From the NCBI RefSeq assembly GCF_000158035.1, contig NZ_EQ973490.1, forward strand, positions 991,490 through 1,048,975: a stretch of DNA of 57,486 nucleotides, read 5' to 3'. Below are positions 35,808-45,736 of the stretch, piece by piece (the stretch's first letter is position 1; each line of letters starts with the position of its first letter). The notes under the pieces are model-generated. The model was not told the origin of the DNA. It ran no database searches and was given only the letters and a program-made list of their open reading frames with translations. Source of the DNA: Bacteroides cellulosilyticus DSM 14838. Its GTDB lineage: Bacteria; Bacteroidota; Bacteroidia; Bacteroidales; Bacteroidaceae. The position numbers and the translations under genes are program-made.

Positions 35808-38771
35808 TCAAAAATCCAAATTGACACCAAACACAAGTTGCTTGGTCATAGGGAATGAAATACCTCCTCCACGTTCCGGATCATAATTCTCAATACTACT
35901 GAAAGTGAAGAAGTTTTTAGCTGTTGCATAAATGCGTACGCGGTCCAGTCCTATATTCTTCAGTGCTTTTGCTGGAAGATTATAAGCTAAAGTTATATCT
36001 CTGATTTTCACAAACGAGCCTTTTTCATATTTCAAGGTTGAAGAATATCTGGTTTTTCCGAATCCGTAAAAACGGTTAGGACGTGGAAAATCGTTTGTGG
36101 GATTTTCAGGAGTCCAGTAGTCTACATTCGAACTGTTTTCCAATCCGTCTGGTTTATATCCTCTATTAAATTCATAATCGATCCACTGACCTAAACGGCT
36201 GTAAATGAAAAACGAAAATTCAAAATCATGAATGGTAAAAGCATTATTGATACCAAAAGTCACTTTCGGACGTTTACTGTAAATAACACGGTCTTCGGGA
36301 GTAATTTCCCCGTCATCATTCGTATCCTGTATCTTTATGTCACCAGGAATCTGCCCGTTCTTAGCAGCTTCTTCCGCTTCATCTAATTGCCAGATACCAA
36401 TTTTCTTATAATCGTAAAACACCTGAAACGCTTCACCCACAAACCACGAGTTAGCCTCATCTCTCAGTGCTCCCGATGCCAGTTCTTTTATTTTCTCTTT
36501 GTTATGAGAAAGCGTAAAATCTGTGGTCCAGGTAAAATTCTTCTTTTGTATATTTACTGAGTTTAGCGTTATATCAATACCAAAGTTTTCCGTCTTACCA
36601 ATATTTTCCATCACATCAGAGTAACCATTAGTTGATGGGATCTTGCGATTCATAAGAACATTCCTCGTATATGATTTATAAATGTCCAGAGAACCTGACA
36701 GACGATTATTGAAGAGTCCGAAATCCACTCCCAAATCGAATACAGAAGTTGTTTCCCACGTCAGATTCTTATTCGACATAGTCTTAGGATACAGACCACT
36801 GGCCAGCTCATTATTGAATGAATAAGTAGAAGAGCCCAAAAGACCTATCGTTTGATAAGGATCAATGGCCGATTGACCGGATTCTCCCCAGCTTAAACGA
36901 AGTTTCAAGTTAGATAAATTATCAATGTTCTTCAGAAAAGCTTCTTCATTCATTCTCCACGCTAATGCTACAGATGGAAAATATCCCCACTTATGTCCAC
37001 TGGCAAGTAGTGAAGAGCCGTCTGCACGTAAAGAAGCTGTAAGAATATAACGGTCCATAAACTTATAATTTACACGTCCGAAGAAAGAAGCCAAATTCTC
37101 TTCTTGTAAATAACTGTCAATCATAACTTCTTTGGTGTTTGATGCCAGATTATGATAGATATTGCCTCCATAAGTCTGCCCTTTACCTGAAGCCAATGTA
37201 TATTCTTTACTCTTATAAATCGTACTGGTACCACCCATTATCTGAAAATCATGCTCTCCCAATATCTTCGAATAGGTCAGGATGTTTTCCCAGGTAATAC
37301 CCGATTGAATAGTATGTTCTTTCAATGATTTACTGTCTTTGCCTTCTCCGTCCAAAGAGTTTGCCGAGCAATAATACCCTCTTCTTGAATTCTGAGCATC
37401 AACCCCTAATGTTGTTCTGAAAAGAAGATCTTTTGTGATATTCCAGTTCGCATACAAACTGCCAAAGAAACGGGTGCCTTTCGTGTTATCCTTTATTGCC
37501 CCCTCCACATCATCCACCAATGGATTGGTCTGAGAATTGTATCCCGGTGCCGGGAATCTTACCACTTCTCCATTTTCATCATAAGGTTTTGATAATGGAA
37601 CAATCTTATTACACATATTCAACGGATCACGACGTGTGTTTTGATCCTTATAAGTATACGTAATGCTTGTACCTATCTTCAGGGTTTTCAGTAATTCATG
37701 ATCCAATGCTACCCTGGCATTCAATCGTTTATAATTATCATTTTTGAAAAGCCCATTCTCACCTCTATATCCCAAGGAGATATTATGTTGTGTCTTGTCT
37801 GTACCTCCCGATATGGATAGTTCATAATTCTGATTGAAACCATTGCTCATCATTAAGTCACGATAGTCAGTAGACACTCCTTCTCTAACATATTCCAATT
37901 CCTGCGCCACTGTAAAGACCTGATCATCCGGCAAATATTCATTAGTTGTCTGGTCACGGTATGCTTCACGTTTTAACTGTGCATATTCAGCTCCATTCAT
38001 GATAGATGGATAAGAAGAAATCATATTAACAGAAGCAAAAGCATTCAGAGAAACTTTTGATTTTCCTGTTTTTCCTTTCTTAGTAGTCACGATGATAATA
38101 CCATTTGCACCACGTGTTCCGTAAATGGCGGTTGAAGATGCATCTTTTAAGACTTCAATAGATTCGATATCCGAAGGGTTAATATCCAGAGTCGTACCAT
38201 AATCTACTCCATCCACCAATATCAGAGGTTTATTGCTGGCTTTTAATGATCTCTCTCCACGAATAGTGAAACTCAGCTCAGCTCCTGCCTTACCTGAAGA
38301 AGAAGTCAGGTCCAATCCTGCAACCTTTCCCTGTAAAGCTTCCAAAGCATTGGTTGTCGGTATAGCTGTGATATCCCGTGACTTTACGGAAGACACAGCA
38401 CCCGACAAGTCCCTCTTTTTCTGTACACCATAGCCTACAACAACAACTTCATCCAAAGCCTGTGCATCTTCTTTCAAGGTAATAGTAAATGAAGTCTGTT
38501 TTCCAACCGGTATAGACTGAGTCAGATAACCGATGTAAGAGACAATTAAAACATCTTTCTCCTTCACATTCGGAATTACAAATTTACCATCCAAATCCGT
38601 AATAGAACCGTTACCGGTTCCTTGCACAGATACATTGACTCCAATCACCGGCTCTCCGGTAACATCTTTCACAATACCGGAAACTTGATGTGTCTGAGCC
38701 AGAGACAACAAGCAAAGCATGCTAAACATCAAAGACATACATGCCCTTCGAATAAATACATTCTGATTCAT
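35808..38771 (-). CDS. SusC-like TonB-dependent outer-membrane transporter (PUL 3)
   Basis: This 987-residue SusC-family importer has a signal peptide ending at SLAQ. A carboxypeptidase-regulatory-like domain (VSGIVKDVTGEPVIGVNVSV, about 30-110), a TonB box (DEVVVVGYG) and a plug with IEVLKDASSTAIYGTRGANG follow. The barrel ends VFGVNLDF. It is co-transcribed with the upstream GH95 gene (42-bp gap) and downstream susD. The operon has only one enzyme and no separate surface glycan-binding protein, so import of a small or lightly decorated glycan is likely. Confidence 0.96.
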   Translation of the reverse strand: MNQNVFIRRACMSLMFSMLCLLSLAQTHQVSGIVKDVTGEPVIGVNVSVQGTGNGSITDLDGKFVIPNVKEKDVLIVSYIGYLTQSIPVGKQTSFTITLKEDAQALDEVVVVGYGVQKKRDLSGAVSSVKSRDITAIPTTNALEALQGKVAGLDLTSSSGKAGAELSFTIRGERSLKASNKPLILVDGVDYGTTLDINPSDIESIEVLKDASSTAIYGTRGANGIIIVTTKKGKTGKSKVSLNAFASVNMISSYPSIMNGAEYAQLKREAYRDQTTNEYLPDDQVFTVAQELEYVREGVSTDYRDLMMSNGFNQNYELSISGGTDKTQHNISLGYRGENGLFKNDNYKRLNARVALDHELLKTLKIGTSITYTYKDQNTRRDPLNMCNKIVPLSKPYDENGEVVRFPAPGYNSQTNPLVDDVEGAIKDNTKGTRFFGSLYANWNITKDLLFRTTLGVDAQNSRRGYYCSANSLDGEGKDSKSLKEHTIQSGITWENILTYSKILGEHDFQIMGGTSTIYKSKEYTLASGKGQTYGGNIYHNLASNTKEVMIDSYLQEENLASFFGRVNYKFMDRYILTASLRADGSSLLASGHKWGYFPSVALAWRMNEEAFLKNIDNLSNLKLRLSWGESGQSAIDPYQTIGLLGSSTYSFNNELASGLYPKTMSNKNLTWETTSVFDLGVDFGLFNNRLSGSLDIYKSYTRNVLMNRKIPSTNGYSDVMENIGKTENFGIDITLNSVNIQKKNFTWTTDFTLSHNKEKIKELASGALRDEANSWFVGEAFQVFYDYKKIGIWQLDEAEEAAKNGQIPGDIKIQDTNDDGEITPEDRVIYSKRPKVTFGINNAFTIHDFEFSFFIYSRLGQWIDYEFNRGYKPDGLENSSNVDYWTPENPTNDFPRPNRFYGFGKTRYSSTLKYEKGSFVKIRDITLAYNLPAKALKNIGLDRVRIYATAKNFFTFSSIENYDPERGGGISFPMTKQLVFGVNLDF

Positions 38772-38813
38772 AAAAAAGTGCTTTTAAAATTAGTAAATAA
38801 GGTATTTGTTTTT

Positions 38814-41204
38814 CTATTCATATGAAAAGCTGAAGGTAGCAGGAGTATCTGCTTTTAACACTATTTCCTGCATTTCCGCTTCCCGCAATTGAATTTTTAC
38901 GTTCTGATCTATTTTAGATAATAAAGTGACTTTCACTTCCTTTTCATTCCATGACAGCTCTTGCACTATAATTCCACCTCTCAAGGCTACTCCGTTTATA
39001 TGCCCACTGCGCCATTGCTGAGGCTTACATGGTAAAAGGGATATCAGACCCGGTTCCGAGTAAACCAACATTTTCATCACTAAAGACGGGTATCCTCCGC
39101 AGATGTCCAGATTGAATGTTTTTTTAGGATCGTGGGTTGAAACCATATTATTATTCCAATAACTGTTTCCCAACCAGGTCAGCATATCATAAGCCGTCTC
39201 GGATTCACCTAAAGCACACGCAGAGAAAGCCAGTTGAATCATACCGAACGCCATGATTCCGCCATTGTCTTGCCGGCGTATTTCCATCCTACGATTAACG
39301 GCCCGCTTACATCCTTCTAGCAAATCCTTATCTTTCATAATAAGGGGATCATGAAAATCATACAGTCCGAATAAGTGAGAAGCGTGGCGATGTTTATGAT
39401 TGTCCTGCAAGTCCTTCCACATCCATTCTCTGATTTCTCCATTCTCATTCAGCATATAAGAAGGCATTTTGGCCTGCATAGACTCCCATACCGGAATTTT
39501 ATCCTGATTGACACCCAAAACCTGACTGGCTTCTATAACTGAGCGCAACAAAGCATTAGCTGCCATCACATCCATCGTGGCATTTATACAAGCCTGGCTG
39601 GGATGATTTGCCGGATGATTTTCAGGAGAATATGAAGGATTAAAAACATACTTCCCATCAGCCCCTTCTTTCAGAAAGTCTTCATAAAACAAGGCGGCCT
39701 GTTCCATGAATGGAAGTGCCCGTTTCTGCAAAAACTCTTTGTCCAGGGTATACATATAATAGTCATAATAGAAGAGTGAGTACCATGCCGCTCCGGTCAC
39801 CCAGAAAGTCATCGGCCAGGTAGCATCAAAATGATTATTTAAGCCATGTGAACTAAAACGTGACGGAACATGAATACCACGGCAGTTATAAAGCTCACGT
39901 GCATTCACCTTAAAATCTTCCATATATGCTTCCAGCCTGTCAAACAGTGGCAACATCAGCTCCGGAGTATTAGCCTGCAAATAATGGGAAATGACAACCG
40001 GCAGATTTCCATTAGTCGTATAGTCACCGGACCAGGGAGGAGTCATAGTAGCTCCCCAGATACCTTGAAGATTGGGAGGATTGATGCCTGTGGCACAAAT
40101 AACATTATAACGTGCAGCATCGAAAATCTTCTCTATTAAAGCCGGATTGGAACCACCTGCTTCCAATAATTCTTCGGAAGATTTCATACGGTCTTCTTTA
40201 GAGGCACCCAAATCAATCGATACACGCTCAAATAATTCTTTATGGATTTTTTTATGCGCATCCAGTAATTCCGCATAATTAGTAGGATATAAACTGAGGT
40301 CTTTCATCATATCAGGCACTTTCGATATTTCCATATTGTCAGAAGGTTCAACACGAGCTAATATCAGCACATCCGTAGCACCATTTATGACTATTTGATC
40401 CGAGTTCATCTCTATATCACCGTCCATGTTCACGACTTTCACTACCCCTTCGTATCCCTTAAAGCTTTTTCTGGATTCAAATTCCCAAGGCCTTTCGTAC
40501 CATGCTTTAAAATAAAGTCCGTTTTCCATTACACCGGATTCAACTTTATCAATGCAGTTCTTCTCACTTAATGTAAATTTCTTCTTACGTCCTGCATCAT
40601 GCCTCATTATCTGTGAAAGATTCAATGTTGTATGGATAGAGCCTTTTTTTGAAGATAACCGTAGGGCAACCACATTGTCCGCTCTGGAAATAAATAGTTT
40701 ACGCGAATAGATTCCATTATTATCCTCCCATTTAACCTCTACTTCGCCCGTAGTAAAATCCACAGTCCTATTATACTTCTTTACAGAAGAAGTATCACTT
40801 GAAATGTTGAATTGAAATGCCGGAACGAAAAGATCTGTTGCGTGTTTACCTTGGTATCCCTCGGAATTAGCTAAGTCTACAATAAACTTAGAAGCCTCCG
40901 TATATTTACCATCCAGCATCATTTGCTGAATCTTCTCCAGGTTCTTTCCCTGGCTGACAGGCTTTCTCGGAGAATGAATAGGCAAATAAAGCAAAGCATG
41001 GTTAAGAACAATAGATTCCCTGTATGGGTCTCCCATTACCATAGCTCCCATCACACCGTTTCCGGTAACCAACGATTCTTCCCAAATATTAGCCGGACGA
41101 TTGCTATGAAATCCCCGTTCCGGAACATTACCAACATCATTGATTTCTGTTTTACAGCTTAAAAAAGAAAAAACAGCTACACAGCAAAGAAAAAATATTC
41201 TCAT
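38814..41204 (-). CDS. Divergent GH95-family glycoside hydrolase, lipoprotein (PUL 3)
   Basis: This is a 796-residue lipoprotein (FSFLSCKTEIN lipobox). The start is the ATG at 41204; an upstream frame to 41270 runs through the promoter. Layout follows GH95: an N-terminal beta-sandwich (about 30-290), linker, (alpha/alpha)6 barrel (about 330-710) and a small C-terminal beta domain. Recognisable catalytic features are Glu528 in PSYSPEN, Asp700 in NLDICGGY and an Asn pair in TTNGN. The usual GH95 motifs NINTEMNYWPA and QIDGNFG are changed. GH95 enzymes are inverting alpha-L-fucosidases or alpha-L-galactosidases; this protein may act on a related alpha-linked sugar. It is the first gene of the operon, after a promoter and HTCS operator. 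Confidence 0.85.
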   Translation of the reverse strand: MRIFFLCCVAVFSFLSCKTEINDVGNVPERGFHSNRPANIWEESLVTGNGVMGAMVMGDPYRESIVLNHALLYLPIHSPRKPVSQGKNLEKIQQMMLDGKYTEASKFIVDLANSEGYQGKHATDLFVPAFQFNISSDTSSVKKYNRTVDFTTGEVEVKWEDNNGIYSRKLFISRADNVVALRLSSKKGSIHTTLNLSQIMRHDAGRKKKFTLSEKNCIDKVESGVMENGLYFKAWYERPWEFESRKSFKGYEGVVKVVNMDGDIEMNSDQIVINGATDVLILARVEPSDNMEISKVPDMMKDLSLYPTNYAELLDAHKKIHKELFERVSIDLGASKEDRMKSSEELLEAGGSNPALIEKIFDAARYNVICATGINPPNLQGIWGATMTPPWSGDYTTNGNLPVVISHYLQANTPELMLPLFDRLEAYMEDFKVNARELYNCRGIHVPSRFSSHGLNNHFDATWPMTFWVTGAAWYSLFYYDYYMYTLDKEFLQKRALPFMEQAALFYEDFLKEGADGKYVFNPSYSPENHPANHPSQACINATMDVMAANALLRSVIEASQVLGVNQDKIPVWESMQAKMPSYMLNENGEIREWMWKDLQDNHKHRHASHLFGLYDFHDPLIMKDKDLLEGCKRAVNRRMEIRRQDNGGIMAFGMIQLAFSACALGESETAYDMLTWLGNSYWNNNMVSTHDPKKTFNLDICGGYPSLVMKMLVYSEPGLISLLPCKPQQWRSGHINGVALRGGIIVQELSWNEKEVKVTLLSKIDQNVKIQLREAEMQEIVLKADTPATFSFSYE

Positions 41205-41230
41205 AGTACTTTCATTTAAAATATTGTTAT

Positions 41231-41269
41231 AAAAAAAATGCCCACTAAGCTCGTATTGCTTTGTGGGCA
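41231..41269 (-). terminator. Intrinsic terminator of the PUL 3 HTCS gene, overlapping the next promoter
   Basis: On the minus strand TGCCCAC (41269-41263) pairs with GTGGGCA (41245-41239) across a 17-nt loop and is followed by eight T (41238-41231). The first arm overlaps the -7 box of the GH95 promoter. Transcripts started there should lack the full arm and escape termination. Confidence 0.7.
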
Positions 41270-41275
41270 AAGGTA
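41267..41275 (-). promoter_or_regulatory. Promoter -7 box of the PUL 3 operon
   Basis: TACCTTTGC reads on the minus strand from 41275 to 41267, a perfect TAnnTTTGY. It lies 19 bp downstream of the nearer operator repeat and 62 bp before the GH95 start. There is no clear -33 element, as expected for an activated promoter. Confidence 0.7.
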
Positions 41276-41294
41276 GCGCAGGTGGAACAGACGC

Positions 41295-41330
41295 CTGTGC
41301 ATTATTTATGTGATTCTGTGCACTATTTAT
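41295..41330 (-). promoter_or_regulatory. Candidate HTCS operator of PUL 3 (two direct repeats, 21 bp apart)
   Basis: CTGTGCAyTATTTAT (plus-strand reading) occurs at 41295-41309 and 41316-41330, 14 of 15 bases identical and exactly 21 bp apart. The pair sits just after the HTCS stop codon and directly upstream of the GH95 promoter, where an AraC-type activator should bind. Confidence 0.7.
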
Positions 41331-41331
41331 T

Positions 41332-44300
41332 TTAGTTCTTTATCTTATATTCACTCGGAGTACAATTTTTCAACTCTTTGAATACCCGACTAAAATATTG
41401 AGAAGAAGAGAAACCACTCATGTATGCTATTTGGGATATATTGTAATTTCCTGTTTCCAATAATTGTATAGCTCTCTTTATTCTCATATCTTTTACAAGC
41501 TCAATGGGAGATACCCCCAAAATAGATTTTACCTTCTTATAGAAAACAGAACGTCCAATATTCATACTATCAGCCAAGTCTTCAATTTTGAAATCAGAAT
41601 CTTGCAGCCTTTCTTCCACAGCCTGAATGATTTTATGAATGAATTCTTCATCATAAGAAGTTATTTGCGGTACCGACGGAGATAAGTTCTCCAAAGCATC
41701 ACCTTGAATAGCAACAGGCTCTTTACCGGCAACAGGTAATACTTCTTTCATAAAATGTTCACGCAATATGCTGCGTTGCTTTAATAATGAGGAGATGCGC
41801 GCACGTAAATACCCAGAACTGAATGGCTTTGTTATATAATCATCCGCCCCATATTCCAGCCCCTTTATACGGTCATCCAACGTAGCTTTCGCTGATAACA
41901 AAACAAAAGGAATATGGCTTACATTATAGTCCTTCTTTACTTCTTCCAGTAATTCTATACCATCCAGACAAGGCATCATAATATCACTGATAACCAAATC
42001 CGGAATTTTCAACTTGATTTTCTCCAGCCCTGTTTTCCCATTTTCTGCTTCAATCACATGATAATCTTTCCGAAGTATATTCACCATAAAATGTCTCAGT
42101 TCCTCATTATCTTCCACTACTAAAACCGATATCCCTTCTGCTTCTTCATTATTTTGCGTTATGCCGGAATCCATCGGCATTGAAGATTCGGAATCACTTA
42201 AAATGAACTCGACATTTTTATCGGACTCAAAAATCTCATGTTCTCCCGGCAGGGAAATAGAGAAAGTACTTCCATACCCCAGTTTACTATCTACCGTAAT
42301 CGTCCCATGCAGCATATCAACCCATTCTTTTACCAAAGAAAGCCCGATACCGCTTGATAAGTTAGCGTCTGTCTGTCCCAAGGTCTCGAAACGTTTAAAT
42401 AACATATCTATTTTATGCAATTCAATTCCATTTCCCTCATCTTTAACCTTAATGAGCAGGTTCTTTTCTTTAAATTCAAGAATTAAATCAATATTCTTCC
42501 CATCCGGAGTATATTTAAAGGCATTTGACAGTAGATTAAACAATATTTTTTCCAGTTTATCTATATCTGTGTAAAGAGTATAATTATCATAAGAACAAAC
42601 AAAATGGAAACCGATATTCCGCTGATGAGCCAAGCCCGTAAAGTTATCATAGATTTTTTTAGACAGTGTTACGACGTCCGCCTGCTCAATATACAACTTC
42701 ATTTTGTTGTTCTGTATCTTCCTGAAATCAAGCAATTGATTAATAAGACGCAACATACGATCAGTGTTCTTCTTTGCAAGCTGTATGTTTTCCTGTCCCT
42801 CCTCACTTAATTCCTCCCGATTAATAATCTCTTCTATAGGGCTTGCAATTAAAGTTAGAGGAGTGCGTAATTCATGAGATATGTCAGTAAAGAAACGAAG
42901 TTTCAAGTTGGTAAGTTGCTGTTCAAAGTCCACTTTCCGTCTCAAATTAAATATGTAAGCAAAAGTAGCCGAGATAGCCAGAATTACCACTACTATTAAC
43001 ACTATATATAACAGCCATGCCCAGCCTGTCTCCCAGAAGATAGGTTTCACATGAATAGCCAGCTGTGCCGTATTTTCCACCCAAAGCCCATCTCCATTCG
43101 TTGATTTCACTTCTAAAATAAAGTCTCCCGCCGGCAGATTCACCAAACTTGCCGTACGGCTATTTCCTATATAGTTCCATTCTTCATCTATATTTTTCAG
43201 CCGATAAGCATATTGCAAATGCCCCGAACCTGTAAAATCCAAAGCAGCAAAAGTAATTGAGACATTACGCTCATCCTTTTCCAGCGTTAATTCCCGATTG
43301 GTAACAGGAGAAGATTTTTCCTGTTTATAATTCTTTCGGGTTCTCACATCTGTGAAAACAATATGTGGAGCAAACTGGCTTTTTTTAAGTTTATCCAAAT
43401 TCAAGTATAAAACTTCCCTATTCAAGGCTACATACATACCATTGTTTTTATCCCTGATGAATGGTATTTCGGACACGGCCAGGTGAGAATGGAAATAAAA
43501 GCGATCATAAGTATCTATAGTATTCTCAACCGGATTATATTTACAGATATGATTCTCAAAATTAATCCACAACTCATTATCCTTTCCTTCTAAAATTGCA
43601 TAAGCCAGATCGGAAGGCAAGCCGTTTAATTTATTCAAATGAATAAATTCTATATGATCACATAGAAGATCTTTAGAGCTAACCAGATTTAGTCCACTGC
43701 TATGAGTAACCACATAAATATCTCCTTTGCGACTTTCAAATACATATACTACATCATTATTACTAAGACTATTGGCACGTTTTGTTTCGCATTGATTCAG
43801 ATTAAACTGTATTTTTTCCCATTGATCCGCATTTGTTGAAAAAGTCAGCAGCCCATCAGTGGTTCCTGCCAGCATAATTCCTGCTGAAGTACAAAGCAGA
43901 CTTCGCACCCTTAGATATTTGTTCTTGGGATAGAGTTCCAGCCCATTTTGGTAATGCGTAAATTTCAGATTGGGAAAGCTCCCCTCCACTACATTCAGTC
44001 CTCCCCCATACGTTCCAACCCAAATATTTCCTTTTGTATCCTGACAAATAGAGAAAATAGCATCAGAACTCAATGAATTTTTATCTTTCTCATTATGCTT
44101 GAAATGATAAATCCGGAACTTTCCCGCTTCCGGAACTGCTACATAGATTCCTCCTGTCCTGCTCCCCATCCATATCCTGTGCTGCTCATCCTCAAAAAAG
44201 CAATAGATATCCGCACCAAAAACAAGTTGCTTGTCTTTTACCAAATGCCCGTCCCGGCTAAGATTACCGCAATAATCATGATTATCATTGTAGATTTCTA

Positions 44301-45651
44301 TTCTTTCACTTTTATCAGCCACCCATATTCTCTGTTTGGAATCAACAAACAGCCCGCGTATCTTATCATTGTGCCCTGTAGAGAAATAGCTGTAACTTTC
44401 ATTTAAGAAGGTCAGCTGATCGACACCGGAATCACAGCTTAACCATATATTTTGCTGATTATCTATCAGAAATTTCCTCCCGGTTGCATGATAATATGTA
44501 TGTTCTCCATTTATGTACGTATAGCCTTGCTCAAAAACATTTGTTATAGGATTATAAAATGAAAATTCGCCATTTGGAGCCAATATCCATATACGTCCGT
44601 AATTATCCTCATGGATAAAAATATTCGCTTTTTCCTTTTGGCTCAAAGGATAATTTATAAAGCTAATGCTTTTCTGCTTTAAATCACACCGGATAACATT
44701 TTCCTTTCCGTTAATCATCCACAGTATGCCATTGTTTGAAAGTAAATGATAAGATGGTTGTATATCAGGATGATTCTCATTCACCAAAATGCTTTCTGCA
44801 TGGTTGTTTTGAGTATCGTAGATGATTATACCCCGATTAGTCATAATACCCATTTTCGCATTGGGTAGTTCCAACAAGTCTATGATACCGTAATCAGTTT
44901 CTTTTATAGATACCTCTTTTATTCCTTCTTCCGGTGTATACGTCACCAGTTCTCCATCCGGAGAAGACATATAAAGGATATGATCGATACATATTGCATT
45001 ATTAAAATTCCGGCTGTCCGATAATTCCCGTTTTCCATAGACAAAGCATCCCTTATCAGTCAATACCCATTCATTATCATGAGCATCACGTACAACTGAA
45101 TAAACACGGTTACCATGTTGCGGAACAGAACCGGAAGGAAGGAACATAACCCCTTTATCTTTTTTATACAGGGCTTCATCAATACGCCACAAATTACCGT
45201 CAGAAGCTATTATCCATATGATCCCATTTGTCAATGGAATCATTTTCTCTACCAACTTGCATTCCTCTATCTGTGGATGATAGACAAAAATATCATTGAA
45301 TTTTTCCTGGCGCACATCAAATAGATAGACCTTATCATCGTATGTATGACACCACAAAGCATCATCGGCTCCTTTGACAATGCTTACTAGTCTATTGTAT
45401 TTTAGTTTAGTATCATCTGTAGGATACGATTTATAATTCTTAAAAGTATATCCGTCAAACTTTTCCAGTCCATTCCATGTAGCCAACCAAATGTACCCAT
45501 CATTATCCTGAAGCATATCCTGCACAATATTTTGTGACAAGCCATCTTCTATTGAATAATGTCGTACGTTGATCATCTCTTGTGCAGACAGTACAGGAAG
45601 CAGATGACACCATATTATGGTCAGTAATAATTTTACTTTTGTATTCATCAT
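41332..45651 (-). CDS. Hybrid two-component system sensor/regulator (HTCS) of PUL 3
   Basis: This 1439-residue HTCS has a signal peptide (about 1-24; start at either of two adjacent ATGs). A long Reg_prop double propeller (to about 780), a Y_Y_Y domain (about 795-860) and a membrane helix (about 875-902) follow. The kinase core carries His926 in DISHELRTPL, then an HATPase domain (NLLSNAFKY, GIGLSLVKEW). The receiver carries Asp1223 in ISDIMMP, and an AraC-type HTH ends the protein. It is about 95 residues longer than the other two HTCS proteins, mostly in the sensor region. It lies upstream of and in the same direction as its PUL. A terminator between them should keep regulator and operon transcription apart. 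Confidence 0.95.
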   Translation of the reverse strand: MMNTKVKLLLTIIWCHLLPVLSAQEMINVRHYSIEDGLSQNIVQDMLQDNDGYIWLATWNGLEKFDGYTFKNYKSYPTDDTKLKYNRLVSIVKGADDALWCHTYDDKVYLFDVRQEKFNDIFVYHPQIEECKLVEKMIPLTNGIIWIIASDGNLWRIDEALYKKDKGVMFLPSGSVPQHGNRVYSVVRDAHDNEWVLTDKGCFVYGKRELSDSRNFNNAICIDHILYMSSPDGELVTYTPEEGIKEVSIKETDYGIIDLLELPNAKMGIMTNRGIIIYDTQNNHAESILVNENHPDIQPSYHLLSNNGILWMINGKENVIRCDLKQKSISFINYPLSQKEKANIFIHEDNYGRIWILAPNGEFSFYNPITNVFEQGYTYINGEHTYYHATGRKFLIDNQQNIWLSCDSGVDQLTFLNESYSYFSTGHNDKIRGLFVDSKQRIWVADKSERIEIYNDNHDYCGNLSRDGHLVKDKQLVFGADIYCFFEDEQHRIWMGSRTGGIYVAVPEAGKFRIYHFKHNEKDKNSLSSDAIFSICQDTKGNIWVGTYGGGLNVVEGSFPNLKFTHYQNGLELYPKNKYLRVRSLLCTSAGIMLAGTTDGLLTFSTNADQWEKIQFNLNQCETKRANSLSNNDVVYVFESRKGDIYVVTHSSGLNLVSSKDLLCDHIEFIHLNKLNGLPSDLAYAILEGKDNELWINFENHICKYNPVENTIDTYDRFYFHSHLAVSEIPFIRDKNNGMYVALNREVLYLNLDKLKKSQFAPHIVFTDVRTRKNYKQEKSSPVTNRELTLEKDERNVSITFAALDFTGSGHLQYAYRLKNIDEEWNYIGNSRTASLVNLPAGDFILEVKSTNGDGLWVENTAQLAIHVKPIFWETGWAWLLYIVLIVVVILAISATFAYIFNLRRKVDFEQQLTNLKLRFFTDISHELRTPLTLIASPIEEIINREELSEEGQENIQLAKKNTDRMLRLINQLLDFRKIQNNKMKLYIEQADVVTLSKKIYDNFTGLAHQRNIGFHFVCSYDNYTLYTDIDKLEKILFNLLSNAFKYTPDGKNIDLILEFKEKNLLIKVKDEGNGIELHKIDMLFKRFETLGQTDANLSSGIGLSLVKEWVDMLHGTITVDSKLGYGSTFSISLPGEHEIFESDKNVEFILSDSESSMPMDSGITQNNEEAEGISVLVVEDNEELRHFMVNILRKDYHVIEAENGKTGLEKIKLKIPDLVISDIMMPCLDGIELLEEVKKDYNVSHIPFVLLSAKATLDDRIKGLEYGADDYITKPFSSGYLRARISSLLKQRSILREHFMKEVLPVAGKEPVAIQGDALENLSPSVPQITSYDEEFIHKIIQAVEERLQDSDFKIEDLADSMNIGRSVFYKKVKSILGVSPIELVKDMRIKRAIQLLETGNYNISQIAYMSGFSSSQYFSRVFKELKNCTPSEYKIKN

Positions 45652-45679
45652 AGCATAAGATAAGAAAAATTAATCCGGG

Positions 45680-45688
45680 GCAAATTTA
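45680..45688 (-). promoter_or_regulatory. Promoter -7 box of the PUL 3 HTCS gene
   Basis: TAAATTTGC reads on the minus strand from 45688 to 45680, a perfect TAnnTTTGY, 28 bp before the start codon. Confidence 0.55.
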
Positions 45689-45702
45689 TTCCTTTTTCGG
45701 AA

Positions 45703-45724
45703 ATTACAGATGAAAATCTGTAAT
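45703..45724. repeat. Perfect 9-bp palindrome upstream of the PUL 3 HTCS gene
   Basis: ATTACAGAT (45703-45711) pairs with ATCTGTAAT (45716-45724) around GAAA. It spans the region where a -33 element would lie, so it may be an operator. It may instead be a weak end hairpin for the HTH gene, whose stop is 13 bp before it. It lacks a T run. Confidence 0.6.
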
Positions 45725-45736
45725 AAAGCATTCCGA

